Shown piece by piece: positions 43,154-52,257 of a stretch of DNA of 64,000 bases. Under the pieces are notes generated by a model. The model was given only the letters and a program-made list of their open reading frames with translations, was not told the DNA's origin and made no database searches. Origin of the DNA: Streptomyces sp. CG 926 (GTDB lineage: Bacteria; Actinomycetota; Actinomycetes; Streptomycetales; Streptomycetaceae); contig NZ_QGGZ01000009.1 in the NCBI RefSeq assembly GCF_003148825.1, forward strand, positions 186,001 through 250,000. Direction: 5' to 3'. Both the position numbers and the translations under genes were made by a program. Position 1 is the stretch's first letter. Each line of letters begins with the position of its first letter.

Positions 43154-44389
43154 ATGCGATACGGAAGTTCTCCTGGGCGAGCGGGATCCGAGGGCGCGGG
43201 CCGGCGGCGCCGGGGTGTGCTGGCGGCGCTCGCGCTGGCCGGCTGCGGCGCTCTGCTGGCGGCGGGGTGTTCGCCGGAGGGCGCGCCGGGCGCGGGGCCG
43301 GACGGCCCCGCGCAGGGCAAGGCCTCGGCAGGCGCCGGGTCACCGGGGCCCTCGGGGAGACCGTCCGCCTCGCCGGAGGCCACCGGACCGCCGGCGAAGG
43401 GGGCCGTCACGGTGACGGGCGAGGTGGCCAAGGGGCTGGAGTCGCCGTGGGGCGTGGCCCCGCTGCCTGGCGGGGACCTGCTGGTGGCCTCGCGGGACAA
43501 GGGGACGATCAGCAGGGTCGCGGCGGGCTCGGGGGTGGTGACCCCGATCGGTGAGGTGCCGGGGGTGGCTCCGGGCGGGGAGGGCGGGCTCATGGGCCTC
43601 GCGCTGTCGCCCACCTTCGCGTCGGACCGTCTGGTGTACGTGTACTTCACGACCGAGTCCGACAACCGCATCGCCCGGCTGCGGTACGACGAGCAGCGAC
43701 CTGCCGGGCAGCAACTGGGCGCCCCGGACACGGTGTTCCGGGGGATCCCCAAGGGCCTGATCCACAACGGCGGCCGGATCGCCTTCGGCCCGGACAAGAT
43801 GCTCTACGCGGGGACGGGCGAGACCGGTGACACCGGGCTCGCGCAGGACAAGAAGTCGCTGGGCGGCAAGATCCTGCGGATGACCCCGGACGGGGATCCG
43901 GTGCACGGCAATCCGGAGGCGGATTCCGTCGTCTACTCCTACGGGCACCGCAATGTGCAGGGCCTCGCCTGGGACAAGGACAAACGGCTGTGGGCGGCCG
44001 AGTTCGGCCAGAACACCTGGGACGAGCTGAATCTGATCGAGCCCGGCGCCAACTACGGCTGGCCCGAGGCCGAGGGGAAGGCCGGAAAGCCTGGCTTGCG
44101 GGATCCGGTGGCCGTGTGGAAGACCGACGAGGCCTCGCCGAGCGGGATCGCCTGGGCGGAGGGTTCCATATGGATGGCCGGGCTGAAGGGCAAGCGGCTG
44201 TGGCGTATCCCGCTGGCCGGGACGGAGCAGGCGGCTGAGCCCGAGGCCTTCCTGGAGGGCCGGTACGGCCGGCTGCGGACGGTGGTACCCCTCGGCGGGG
44301 ACCGCATGCTGCTGGTCACGAGCGAGACGGACGGACGCGGCTCCCCGGAAGCGGGCGACGACAGGATCCTGACCTTGACGGTGCGCTGA
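43154..44389 (+). CDS. Lipoprotein PQQ-dependent sugar (glucose/sorbosone-type) dehydrogenase
   Basis: This 411-residue exported protein has a basic N-terminus with Arg-rich RRRRGV, a hydrophobic core and a lipobox (LAGC or LLAAGC, about residues 25-35). A Pro/Ser/Gly linker follows to about 75, then a six-bladed beta-propeller of the GSDH family: ESPWGVAPLPGGDLLVASRD, GEGGLMGLALSPTF, YVYFTTESDNRIARL, and YGHRNVQGLAWD. Such enzymes oxidise aldose sugars with PQQ, although many homologues have no proven activity. ATG 43154 is chosen because AAGGGAG lies seven bases upstream. Cell-surface anchoring is inferred. Confidence 0.85.
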   Translation: MRYGSSPGRAGSEGAGRRRRGVLAALALAGCGALLAAGCSPEGAPGAGPDGPAQGKASAGAGSPGPSGRPSASPEATGPPAKGAVTVTGEVAKGLESPWGVAPLPGGDLLVASRDKGTISRVAAGSGVVTPIGEVPGVAPGGEGGLMGLALSPTFASDRLVYVYFTTESDNRIARLRYDEQRPAGQQLGAPDTVFRGIPKGLIHNGGRIAFGPDKMLYAGTGETGDTGLAQDKKSLGGKILRMTPDGDPVHGNPEADSVVYSYGHRNVQGLAWDKDKRLWAAEFGQNTWDELNLIEPGANYGWPEAEGKAGKPGLRDPVAVWKTDEASPSGIAWAEGSIWMAGLKGKRLWRIPLAGTEQAAEPEAFLEGRYGRLRTVVPLGGDRMLLVTSETDGRGSPEAGDDRILTLTVR

Positions 44390-44419
44390 CCGGCAAGTCC
44401 CCGGCGGGGGACGAAGGGT

Positions 44420-44611
44420 GTGGTGAGCAGGGTGTTCAACATGATCGAAGAACTGTTCAACCCGGGGCGCAAGCACACCGACGAGGAGAAGAAGCGGCTG
44501 GAGCTGTCCCGGACCGACGTCGATGACAACGATCCGGGGCGGGGGCCGATAGACCTCGAATCCGGCAGGGTGCTCATACGCCTGGACGAGCAACCTCCGG
44601 ACGGGGACTGA
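44420..44611 (+). CDS. Small conserved actinobacterial protein (DUF6191-like)
   Basis: This 63-residue protein contains the stretch FNMIEELFNPGRKHTDEEKK and a GRGPIDLESGRVLIRL end, which I recognise as a small Streptomyces family (DUF6191-like) of unknown function. It is hydrophilic, probably cytoplasmic. GTG 44420, 44423 and 44432 are all possible starts; the conserved part begins at the last. Its final 38 bases overlap the end of the convergent LuxR-type gene. Confidence 0.7.
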   Translation: MVSRVFNMIEELFNPGRKHTDEEKKRLELSRTDVDDNDPGRGPIDLESGRVLIRLDEQPPDGD

Positions 44612-47600
44612 CCGGGGCGGGCCCGGCGAAGAGACGCAGCCGGTGGGCGAGGGCGGCCGCCTCGCCGCGACCGGCGACACCGAGCTTCGCGAGGATGTTC
44701 GAGACGTGCACGCTCGCCGTCTTCGGGGAGATGAAGAGTTCCTCGGCGATCTTCCGGTTGGTGCTGCCGGCCGCCACCAGGCGCAGGACGTCCCGCTCGC
44801 GGCTGGTCAGCCCGAGTGCCTCGACCGGGTCGGTCTCGGGCGCCGGCGGGGTGGCGGCGCTGTCGGCGTCGGTCAGCGGGAGGCGGGCGCGCTGGGCCAG
44901 CAGGGCCAGGTCCTCGCGCAGCATGCGTGAGCCGATCCGCTCGGCGGTGGCGTAGGCCTCGCGGAGCAGGAGGGCCGCGGGCTCCCGGTCACCGGCGGCG
45001 AGCAGGGCCTCGGCCAGCCGGTGACAGGCTCTGGCCAGCAGGTACGGGCGTTCCAGCGGGCGGACGGCCTGCTCGACGGCGGTCCAGTCGGTGAGGGTGT
45101 CCCGGGCCTCGGCCCGGAGCAGCTCGGCCCGGAGGTACTCGGCGTGGGCGGCCCAGACAGGGACCGGGGTGGCGAGGGAGCGGGCGGCGGTGCGCAGCAC
45201 GGCCAGGGCCGCCTCCCGGCCGGCCTCGGCGGCCGGGAGGCCCCGGGCGTCCGCCTCCGCGGTGGCGGCGGCGAGCAGCAGCGGCCAGGCGTAGCGGTGC
45301 TGCCCGAGCGGGAATCCGTAGGCGGCGGCAGCGGCGGTCTCGGCGCGGACGTCGGCGATCCGGCCCTCCGCCGCGGCCAGGCCGATCGAGAGGCGGCGGA
45401 GCGGGATCCGGTGCTGGGGCTGGGTCTCGTGGGTGCCGTAGTGGGTGTGGGCCGCGGCGAGCTGGTGGGCCGCTTCGGCCAACTCTCCGCGGGCCAGGGC
45501 CAGGTAGGCGAGGCGCGCCGAGGCGCAGCCGCGCGGGGCGGCGCTCTGGCCCACCAGCAGGGTTCGCCGGGCCGCCTCGGTGGCCTCGTCCCAGCGTCCG
45601 AGGCTGTAGAGGCTCTCGGCCATGTTTCCGCAGACCCAGGCCTCGCTGTCCAGGAGCCGGGACCTGCGGACCAGTTCGGCCCCTTGTTCGGCGAGTTCCA
45701 CGGCTTCCTGGGACCGTCCCAGGCTTTCCAACTGAGAGGTGAGATTGATATGCGCACGCCCGGCCAGCATCGTGAGTCCGAGCTGCGTGGTCCGTTCCAC
45801 GACCGCGCGCATCTCCGCGAGGCCGCCCTCGCCGTCGCCGGAGTCGGCGCGCAGGGCGCCGACCGTGATCCGGGCGTTGAGTTCGGTCTCCTCGGCGCCG
45901 ACCATGCGTGCGTACTCGACCGCGCGTTCGGCCGCGGCGAGGTTGTCGGGGCCCGGGTTGTGAAGCATGCCCCAGCTCGCGGCCCGGACCAGGACCTCGG
46001 CGTGCACCTGGGACGGGGGCAGCCCCCGGACGAGGTCCTGGGCCTTGGCTATCTCCTCCCAGCCGTCGCCGCGGCCGAGTCCGGCGATCAGCCGGGAGCG
46101 TTCGGTCCAGAACCAGGCGGCCCGCAGCGGGTCGTGGTCGTCCTCCAGCAGGCGCAGCGCCATCTTCGTGATCTTCAGGGCGCGGTCGCGCTCGCCGCCG
46201 TAGCGGGCCGCCACGGTGGCCTCGGCCAGCAGGTCGATGCGGCGCAGCGCGGTGGTGGCCGGGTCGCAGCCGCACGGGGGGTACACCTCGGTGTAGTCCG
46301 CCGGGCGGAGCGCCTCGCGGACGCTTTCCGGGGCGCTGTCCCACAGGTCCATGGCCCGCTCCAGCAGGCGCAGTTGCTCGGAGTAGGCGTGCCGGCGGCG
46401 AGCCGCGACGGAGGCGGCCAGTACGGCGGGCAGCGCCTTGGCGGGATCGTTCGCGTGGTACCAGAAGCTGGCCAGCCGGATGACGCGCTCCTCGGCCCGG
46501 ACCAGCGACCCGTCGGCCTCCATCGCCTCGGCGTAGCGGCGGTTGACGCGGGCCCGCTCCCCGGGCAGCAGGTCGTCACTGACGGCCTCGCGGACCAGGG
46601 AGTGGCGGAAGCGGTAGCCGTCGCCGTCGGCGCTGGCGAGCAGGATGTTGGCTCCGACGGCGGCTCGCAGCGCCTCGATCAGCTCGTCCTCGGTGAGCCC
46701 GGCGACGGCGCGCAGCAGCGGGTACTCCACGGTGGAGCCGCCCTCGGCGACGATGCGCACCAGCCGCTGGGTCTCGTCGGGGAGCACCTCGACGCGGACG
46801 AGGAGCAGGTCGCGCAGGGATTCGGTGAGTCCGGTGCGGCAGCCGCTCTCCTTGGAGGCGACGAGTTCCTCGACGAAGAAGGCGTTGCCGTCCGACCGGT
46901 CGAAGACGGAGTCGACGAAGTCCTCGTCGGGCTGTGCGGCGAGGATGCCGGCGAGCTGGCGGCGCACTTCGGCCCGGTTGAAGCGGGACAGTTCGATGCG
47001 CCGGACGGTGCGGAGCCGGTCGAGTTCGGCGAGGAGCGGGCGCAGCGGGTGACGCCGGTGCACGTCGTCCGCGCGGTAGGTGGCGACGACGACGAGCCGA
47101 CCGCTGCCGAGGGTGCGGAAGAGGTAGGACAGCAGGTGCCGGGTGGAGGTGTCCGCCCAGTGCAGGTCCTCCAGGACGAGGACGACGGTGCGGTCGGCGG
47201 CGAGACGCTCCAGCATCCGGGCCGTCAGTTCGAAGAGCCGGGCGGTGCTCTCCTCGTCGTGCGGGCCGCGCGGGGTGTCGCCGAGTTCGGGGAGGATGCG
47301 GGCGAGTTCGTCCTCCTGACCGGCGGCAGCGGCGGCCAACTCCTCGGGCAGCAGCCGGTGCAGGGTGCGCAGAGCCGTCGAGAACGGGGCGAAGGGAAGG
47401 CCCTCCGCCCCGATCTCCACACAGCCTCCGACGGCGACGACGGCGCCGCGGCGGTCCGCCTCGCAGAGGAACTCCTCGGTGAGGCGGGTCTTGCCGACTC
47501 CGGCCTCTCCCCCGATGAGCATCGCCTGCGGTTCCCGCCCGGCGGCGCGGGTCAGTGCGTCGGTGAGTACGGCCAGTTCATCGGCTCGGCCGACGAACAC

Positions 47601-47687
47601 CGGGCTGACAGATCTGGTCTCCACGCCGCCGAGCATCGCACAGAGGTCCTGCTCGGCGGCACTCGCCGCCGGTGCGCTTCTCATCAC
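44574..47687 (-). CDS. Large ATP-binding LuxR-family (LAL) regulator
   Basis: This 1037-residue protein has the LAL plan. An N-terminal AAA/STAND ATPase carries Walker A GGEAGVGKT at 59-67 and a Walker B-like VVLVLEDLHWAD. A long TPR-like helical middle (about 350-940) follows, and a C-terminal LuxR helix-turn-helix (LTSRERDVLRLVAAG, then NRKIAEELFISPKTASVHVSN). Such proteins integrate a ligand and ATP to activate pathway genes, often for antibiotics or sugar use, but no target cluster is adjacent. Starts GTG 47687, ATG 47684 and ATG 47636 are possible; only the last has an AGGACC-type site. Confidence 0.88.
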   Translation of the reverse strand: MMRSAPAASAAEQDLCAMLGGVETRSVSPVFVGRADELAVLTDALTRAAGREPQAMLIGGEAGVGKTRLTEEFLCEADRRGAVVAVGGCVEIGAEGLPFAPFSTALRTLHRLLPEELAAAAAGQEDELARILPELGDTPRGPHDEESTARLFELTARMLERLAADRTVVLVLEDLHWADTSTRHLLSYLFRTLGSGRLVVVATYRADDVHRRHPLRPLLAELDRLRTVRRIELSRFNRAEVRRQLAGILAAQPDEDFVDSVFDRSDGNAFFVEELVASKESGCRTGLTESLRDLLLVRVEVLPDETQRLVRIVAEGGSTVEYPLLRAVAGLTEDELIEALRAAVGANILLASADGDGYRFRHSLVREAVSDDLLPGERARVNRRYAEAMEADGSLVRAEERVIRLASFWYHANDPAKALPAVLAASVAARRRHAYSEQLRLLERAMDLWDSAPESVREALRPADYTEVYPPCGCDPATTALRRIDLLAEATVAARYGGERDRALKITKMALRLLEDDHDPLRAAWFWTERSRLIAGLGRGDGWEEIAKAQDLVRGLPPSQVHAEVLVRAASWGMLHNPGPDNLAAAERAVEYARMVGAEETELNARITVGALRADSGDGEGGLAEMRAVVERTTQLGLTMLAGRAHINLTSQLESLGRSQEAVELAEQGAELVRRSRLLDSEAWVCGNMAESLYSLGRWDEATEAARRTLLVGQSAAPRGCASARLAYLALARGELAEAAHQLAAAHTHYGTHETQPQHRIPLRRLSIGLAAAEGRIADVRAETAAAAAYGFPLGQHRYAWPLLLAAATAEADARGLPAAEAGREAALAVLRTAARSLATPVPVWAAHAEYLRAELLRAEARDTLTDWTAVEQAVRPLERPYLLARACHRLAEALLAAGDREPAALLLREAYATAERIGSRMLREDLALLAQRARLPLTDADSAATPPAPETDPVEALGLTSRERDVLRLVAAGSTNRKIAEELFISPKTASVHVSNILAKLGVAGRGEAAALAHRLRLFAGPAPVSPRPEVARPGV

Positions 47688-47695
47688 GTGTCAGT

Positions 47696-47878
47696 TCACG
47701 CGGTGCGCGGCGCGGAGCGGGCGAGGCGGCTGCGGAAGGTTCTCACCCGCCTCACGTGTTCCTGGTCGGGCGAGGAGGCGCGGTGCGCCTTCCCCGCCGA
47801 CCGGGCCGCACGGTACTCGGCCGCCTCACGGATGAGGTCGGCGCTGCGGACGGCGGTGGCGATCTCGTACTCGAACAT
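47696..47878 (-). CDS. Small basic hypothetical protein, 60 residues
   Basis: The ORF begins MFEYEIATAVRSADLIREAA, continues EYRAARSAGKAHRA and ends RSRLARSAPRTA. AGGGAG precedes the ATG at 47878, which is preferred to the longer frame (89 residues). It is strongly helical and basic. Similar short ORFs starting MFEYEI occur in Streptomyces, but no function is known to me. It lies just upstream of, and on the same strand as, the LAL gene, 9 bases before its possible start. Confidence 0.65.
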   Translation of the reverse strand: MFEYEIATAVRSADLIREAAEYRAARSAGKAHRASSPDQEHVRRVRTFRSRLARSAPRTA

Positions 47879-47988
47879 CTCTGCTCCCTGGTCGCGTTGC
47901 TCGGGCACCTCGTTCGGTGTGATCCAAGATTCGCGCCCCAGGGGGTGCCGGCACATCGGTCGCATGCCGCATCTGCCGGGAGCAGGGG

Positions 47989-48039
47989 GCCTTAGGCCGG
48001 GGCCCGGGAGCCCCGGGTCGGTCCGTGGGGACCTAAGGC
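47989..48039 (-). terminator. Terminator after the 198-residue membrane protein
   Basis: GCCTTAGG (47989-47996) pairs with CCTAAGGC (48032-48039), enclosing a second strong GGGGCCCGGGAGCCCC-type hairpin. Confidence 0.6.
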
Positions 48040-48044
48040 ACTGC

Positions 48045-48641
48045 CTAGGCGCCGGCCCCGGCCGCCTTGGGAATGGCCAGGAGGAGGTCGAAGTACATGA
48101 GGACGAAGAGCAGTACGCCGAGGGCGCCCAGGCCGATGCCCGCCCAGGACACGGACCGCACCCAGGTGGGCAGGGTGCGCTCGGGGCTGCTGAAGGCGGG
48201 GAGGGCCAGCACGAAGGTGGCGACGATCAGGGCGAGGGCGGAGAAGATGCCGTTCACCATGGCGGTGGTGTGCCACGGGTCGACGAACTGGGCGGCGATC
48301 TGCGCGTTGGCGTCGGCGGCCTGGGTCAGCTCAAGCCGGGCGGCGATGCTCGCGCGCTCGGACACGATGCCCGCGACCCAGCTCCCGCTGAGGGCGACGA
48401 CACCGAGACCTGCGGCGACGATCGCGAAGGCGGCGGATCCGACGTGGCTCGGCTCACGGTCCTCGTCCTCGGCGAGCGCCTCGTCGTCCAGGTCCGCGTC
48501 GGTGACCTCGTCGGTGGCCTCATCGGTGACCGCCGCGGCGGCTTCGGCCTCGGCCGGCCGGCCGGTCTCGGTCTTGTCGAGGGCGACCGGGGTGGTGTCC
48601 GCCTCGGCGGCGTTCGGGGCGGGGGTCTTCGTGGTGTCCAT
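48045..48641 (-). CDS. Hypothetical membrane protein with acidic N-terminus
   Basis: This 198-residue protein has an acidic, Ala-rich cytoplasmic lead (about 1-65, with EDEDREPSHVG) and three to four hydrophobic segments (about 70-92, 128-150, 165-190). I do not recognise a family; it is of the type seen upstream of small-molecule or stress genes in Streptomyces. ATG 48641 is chosen over 48650 because it begins the MDTTKTPAP run, though neither has a strong ribosome site. It is probably monocistronic. Confidence 0.65.
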   Translation of the reverse strand: MDTTKTPAPNAAEADTTPVALDKTETGRPAEAEAAAAVTDEATDEVTDADLDDEALAEDEDREPSHVGSAAFAIVAAGLGVVALSGSWVAGIVSERASIAARLELTQAADANAQIAAQFVDPWHTTAMVNGIFSALALIVATFVLALPAFSSPERTLPTWVRSVSWAGIGLGALGVLLFVLMYFDLLLAIPKAAGAGA

Positions 48642-48762
48642 GCGGGGCACCGTAGGCGCCCTGTCTGAGAGTTTTCTGAGAATCCGCCGACTCCGGCCGT
48701 GGTGGGCCCCGCGGTCGGCGGGGCCCCTGGCGAGCGGCCCCCGGACAGGGCCCGGACCGGGC

Positions 48763-49317
48763 TCAGACGGAGCGGGTCGCGGCCCACTCGTGGGAGAGGA
48801 TCGACCAGACCTCGGTGTCCTGGCGGACTCCGTGGTGGAGGTGGTTCTCCCGCATGACGCCGTCGCGGGTCATGCCGAGGCGCGCGGCCACGGCGAGGCT
48901 CTTCTTGTTGCCGGAGGCGGCGTGCCACTCGACGCGGTGCAGACCGCGCTCGCCGAAGGCGTAGTCGATCAGGACCTGGCAGGCCTTGGTGACCAGTCCG
49001 CGGCCGGCCGCGTCGGGCTCCAGCCAGCAGCCGATCTCACAGTTGCCGGAGTGCGCCTCGAACGTCCGGAAGAGGACCCCGCCCACCAGGGTTCCGTCGA
49101 GTCGGATACCGAAGAACCGGGCGCCGTCCTCACCCGCCGTCACCGCGTACGTGGCGAGCAGGGCCCGGGCGGAGTCGAGGTCGGTGGCCCGGTCCGGGAA
49201 GCCGATGTATTCGCCGATGTACGCGCGTCCGCGCTCGATGTGCGCGAAGAACTCCTCGGCGTGCCGGGCCTCCAGCGGGAACAGCTGGGCGTCTTCGGCG
49301 AGGTCTATGGAGAACAT
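48763..49317 (-). CDS. GNAT acetyltransferase, RimJ/RimL type
   Basis: This 184-residue N-acetyltransferase of the RimJ/RimL (ribosomal-protein acetyltransferase) subgroup shows EIGCWLEPDAAGRGLVTKAC (acetyl-CoA binding), DYAFGERGLHRVEWHAASGN and NKKSLAVAARLGMTRDGVMR. The substrate may be a protein N-terminus or a small amine. AAGGAAG lies upstream of ATG 49317. It follows the MMPL gene by 39 bases on the same strand and may be cotranscribed with it. Confidence 0.87.
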   Translation of the reverse strand: MFSIDLAEDAQLFPLEARHAEEFFAHIERGRAYIGEYIGFPDRATDLDSARALLATYAVTAGEDGARFFGIRLDGTLVGGVLFRTFEAHSGNCEIGCWLEPDAAGRGLVTKACQVLIDYAFGERGLHRVEWHAASGNKKSLAVAARLGMTRDGVMRENHLHHGVRQDTEVWSILSHEWAATRSV

Positions 49318-49356
49318 GCTCGGTCTTCCTTGGGTCTCGGGCGGCGGGTGGCCGGA

Positions 49357-51606
49357 TCACCGGGAGCTGGTGGCGGGCTCGGCGCCGTCCTCGCTCGTGG
49401 CGAGGTCAGGGGCGGGCCGCTGCTCGGGAAGTCTGGCATGCGGGTGGCGTTCGGGGGGCTCGATGCTGATCTTGGGCAGCCGCCGGTCGAGCCAGACGGG
49501 CAGCCACCAGTTGGCCCCGCCGAGCAGGTGCATCAGGGCCGGGACGAGGAGGGTGCGCAGCACGAAGGCGTCGAGGGCCACGGCCGCGGCGAGCGCGATG
49601 CCGAACATCGCGATGATCCGGTCGCCGCTGAGCACGAAGGCCAGGAAGACGGAGATCATGATGACGGCCGCCGAGTTGATGACCCGGCTGGTCTCGGCGA
49701 GGCCCACGCGCACGGCCCGTCTGTTGTCGCCGGTCTCCAGCCACTCCTCGTACATCCGGCTGACGAGGAAGACCTGGTAGTCCATCGACAGTCCGAACAG
49801 GACGGACACCATGATCACGGGCAGGAAGGGTTCGATCGGGCCGGCGCTGCCCAGGCCCAGCAGCTCGCTGCCCCAGCCCCATTGGAAGACGGCGACCACG
49901 ACGCCGAAGGAGGAGGCGACAGCGGCGACGTTCATGGCCGCCGCCTTGAGCGGGATGCCGATGGACCGGAAGGCCAGCAGCAGGAGCACGCAGCCGAGGG
50001 CGATGACCACGCCGACGAAGAGCGGCAGCTTGCCGATGATGACCTCGGCGAAGTCGTCGTAGGCGGCCGTCACACCGCCGACGTGCACCTGCATGGAGTT
50101 GCCGGCGCCGGCGGCCGGTATGACGTCCTCGCGGAGCCTGTCGACGAGGTCGCTCGTGGCCCGGGACTGCGGGGCGGAGTCCGGGACGACGGTGAGGACG
50201 GCGGTGTCGCCGCTGCGGTTGAGCACGGCGGGGCCGGTGTCGGCGACGCCCTCGGTGGTGCGGAGCGCCTGTGTGAGCCGGTCCACGGCGAGCCGGTCGC
50301 CGGCGCCGTCCAGTCGGGCGACGACGGTGAGGGGGCCGTTGGTACCGGGGCCGAAGCCTTCCGCCAGCAGGTCGTAGGCCTGCCGGGTGGTGGAGGTGGC
50401 CGGGTTGTTGCCCTGGTCGGAGGTGCCCAGGTGGAGGGAGAGCGTGGGCAGGGCCAGCACCAGCATGACCGCGGTGGCGACGGCGCCCAGCAGCTTGGGG
50501 TGACGCTCGACGAAGGCGGACCAGCGGGCGGCGAAGCCGGAGGTCTGCTCGGGACGCGGGCCCTCGGCGGCGAGCCTGCGGCGCTCGCGGCGCGAGAGGG
50601 CCCGCATGCCGATGTAGGAGAGGAGGGCGGGCAGCAGGGTGATCGAGGCGGCGACCGTCAGGACCACCGTGACGGAGGCCGCGATGGCGACGCCGTTCAG
50701 GAAGTTCAGCCGCAGCACCAGCATGCCGAGCAGGGCGATGCAGACGGTGGCGCCGGCGAAGACGACGGCCCGGCCGGTGGTGGCGACGGCGTTCGCGGCC
50801 GCCTCCTCGACGGTGCTGCCCCGCGCCAGGCCCTTGCGGTGCCGGGTGACGATGAACAGCGCGTAGTCGATGCCCACGCCGAGGCCGATCAGGGTGCCGA
50901 GCATCGGGGCGAAGTCGGCGACCGGCATCGCGTGGCCGAGCAGGGTGATGCCGAAATAGGCGGTGCCCACGCTGACCAGGGCGGTCGCGATGGGCAGCAG
51001 GCTCGCGGCGAGCGAGCCGAAGGCGAGGAAGAGGACCAGGGCCGCGACGGCGACGCCGATGACCTCGGCGAGGTGGGCGGTGGGGGCCTCGGTGAGCTGG
51101 ATGGCGCGGCCGCCCAGTTCGACCTGGAGCCCGCCGGCCTCGGTGGTGGGGTTCTTCGCCGCCTCGACCACGGCCCTGGCCTGGCCCTTGGGGACGGAGT
51201 CGGCCGGCCGGTCGAAGGTCACCACCGCGTAGGCGGTGCGCCCGTCGGGGCTGATCCGCGCGATGTTCTCGGGGGCGGGACCGTAGGGTCCGGCGACCGA
51301 TCCGACGCCGGGGAGCGCGGCGACGGCCTCCAGGGCCGCCGTCATGCGCCGCTCGATGTCCGGCGTGCGCACGCTCTGCCGGTCCGGGGCCCGCCACACG
51401 ACGCTGTCGGTGTCGCCGCCCTGGCCGTGGAAGCCTTCGCGCAGGAGGGCGTTCGCCTTGCCGGACTCGGTGCCGGGGACCTCGTAGTCGTTGGAGAACG
51501 CCGACCCGGCGGACACCGCGGCGGCCGCGGTCCCGCCGAGTGCGAGCAGCCAGATGAGCACGGCGAGGAGGCGGTGGCGCATGCACCAGCGTGCGATTAC
51601 AGCCAA
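49357..51606 (-). CDS. MMPL/RND family membrane transporter
   Basis: This 749-residue transporter of the MMPL branch of RND exporters has two repeats of one membrane span, a large extracytoplasmic loop and a bundle of five spans. Marks: GTLIGLGVGIDYALFIVTRHR in the first half and VLFGLSMDYQVFLVSRMYEEW in the second, which hold the proton-relay Asp residues. Relatives export lipids, siderophores or drugs. The TTG at 51606 is proposed as start because GGGAGC lies upstream and LAVIARWCMRHRLL is the normal family beginning; an ATG at 51582 would cut into it. Confidence 0.87.
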   Translation of the reverse strand: MAVIARWCMRHRLLAVLIWLLALGGTAAAAVSAGSAFSNDYEVPGTESGKANALLREGFHGQGGDTDSVVWRAPDRQSVRTPDIERRMTAALEAVAALPGVGSVAGPYGPAPENIARISPDGRTAYAVVTFDRPADSVPKGQARAVVEAAKNPTTEAGGLQVELGGRAIQLTEAPTAHLAEVIGVAVAALVLFLAFGSLAASLLPIATALVSVGTAYFGITLLGHAMPVADFAPMLGTLIGLGVGIDYALFIVTRHRKGLARGSTVEEAAANAVATTGRAVVFAGATVCIALLGMLVLRLNFLNGVAIAASVTVVLTVAASITLLPALLSYIGMRALSRRERRRLAAEGPRPEQTSGFAARWSAFVERHPKLLGAVATAVMLVLALPTLSLHLGTSDQGNNPATSTTRQAYDLLAEGFGPGTNGPLTVVARLDGAGDRLAVDRLTQALRTTEGVADTGPAVLNRSGDTAVLTVVPDSAPQSRATSDLVDRLREDVIPAAGAGNSMQVHVGGVTAAYDDFAEVIIGKLPLFVGVVIALGCVLLLLAFRSIGIPLKAAAMNVAAVASSFGVVVAVFQWGWGSELLGLGSAGPIEPFLPVIMVSVLFGLSMDYQVFLVSRMYEEWLETGDNRRAVRVGLAETSRVINSAAVIMISVFLAFVLSGDRIIAMFGIALAAAVALDAFVLRTLLVPALMHLLGGANWWLPVWLDRRLPKISIEPPERHPHARLPEQRPAPDLATSEDGAEPATSSR

Positions 51607-51739
51607 CGGACGTGCTCCCTGGTGGTTCGGATCTTTACCGGGAGGCAGCCCGTCGCAAAGAACGCATGAACGCGTGAAGGCCCGGCCGAGGGCCCGAGGG
51701 GTCACCACGGGGAGGCTCGGTGCAGAGGGTCTACACCTT

Positions 51740-51767
51740 CGACGATCTCAGCGTTTCGAGATCGTCG
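51740..51767 (-). terminator. Hairpin after the cupin gene, upstream of the MMPL gene
   Basis: CGACGATCTC (51740-51749) and GAGATCGTCG (51758-51767) form a perfect 10-bp stem. It could end the cupin message or serve as an operator for the MMPL gene. Confidence 0.55.
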
Positions 51768-51786
51768 GCCCGTTTCGTGTGCATTG

Positions 51787-52203
51787 TCACAGCGCGGCGT
51801 GGCCCGAGGCCCCGGCCTCCAGCTGCGCTTCGGGCTCGTCCACCCGGTAGCCCGGGATCGAGGGCCACCGGACGGTGAGGACGACGGCGTCCTCCTCGGC
51901 GTACCAGGAGTGGTCGACCCCGCGCCCCCAGAGCACGTAGTCCCCCTGTTCGGCGAGGACGACGGTGCGCTCGGGGAACTCCAGCCGGAAGCGTCCGCTG
52001 ATCAGCACCAGCAGTGCGGTGCGCTTCTCCGCGGTCGCCCACCGCTCCCGCTCGTCGCCCTTGGGGTGGACACCCCATTTGATCTCCACGTCCTCGCTGT
52101 GGCGGGGGTCGGAGGGGTCCTTGAAGTGGCCGAGGAGCCAGCCGCGGTCGGCTGCCGCGTCGGGGGTGGCCTTACCGGTGTAGATGGTGGAGTCGTGGTT
52201 CAC
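51787..52203 (-). CDS. Cupin-fold protein
   Basis: This 138-residue single-domain protein has a cupin-like beta-barrel: a histidine-bearing IKWGVHPKGDERERW, LLVLISGRFRLEFP, then GDYVLWGRGVDHSWYAEEDA. Homologues in Streptomyces are sometimes labelled signal peptidase, which the sequence does not support, since there is no membrane anchor or Ser/Lys dyad. The GTG at 52203 gives the start VNHDSTIYTGKATPD. It is divergent from a GNAT gene with 54 bases between starts. The ligand is unknown. Confidence 0.75.
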   Translation of the reverse strand: MNHDSTIYTGKATPDAAADRGWLLGHFKDPSDPRHSEDVEIKWGVHPKGDERERWATAEKRTALLVLISGRFRLEFPERTVVLAEQGDYVLWGRGVDHSWYAEEDAVVLTVRWPSIPGYRVDEPEAQLEAGASGHAAL

Positions 52204-52257
52204 GGGGGTGAGGCTAATGCAGTTGTGGCACGCGCCCGACGGTGGTGAGCTGCGGCC

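Noticed and set aside
51787..52203. Signal peptidase, a label used for homologues of the 138-residue protein
   Set aside because: There is no membrane anchor and no Ser/Lys catalytic dyad; the pattern is that of a cupin barrel.
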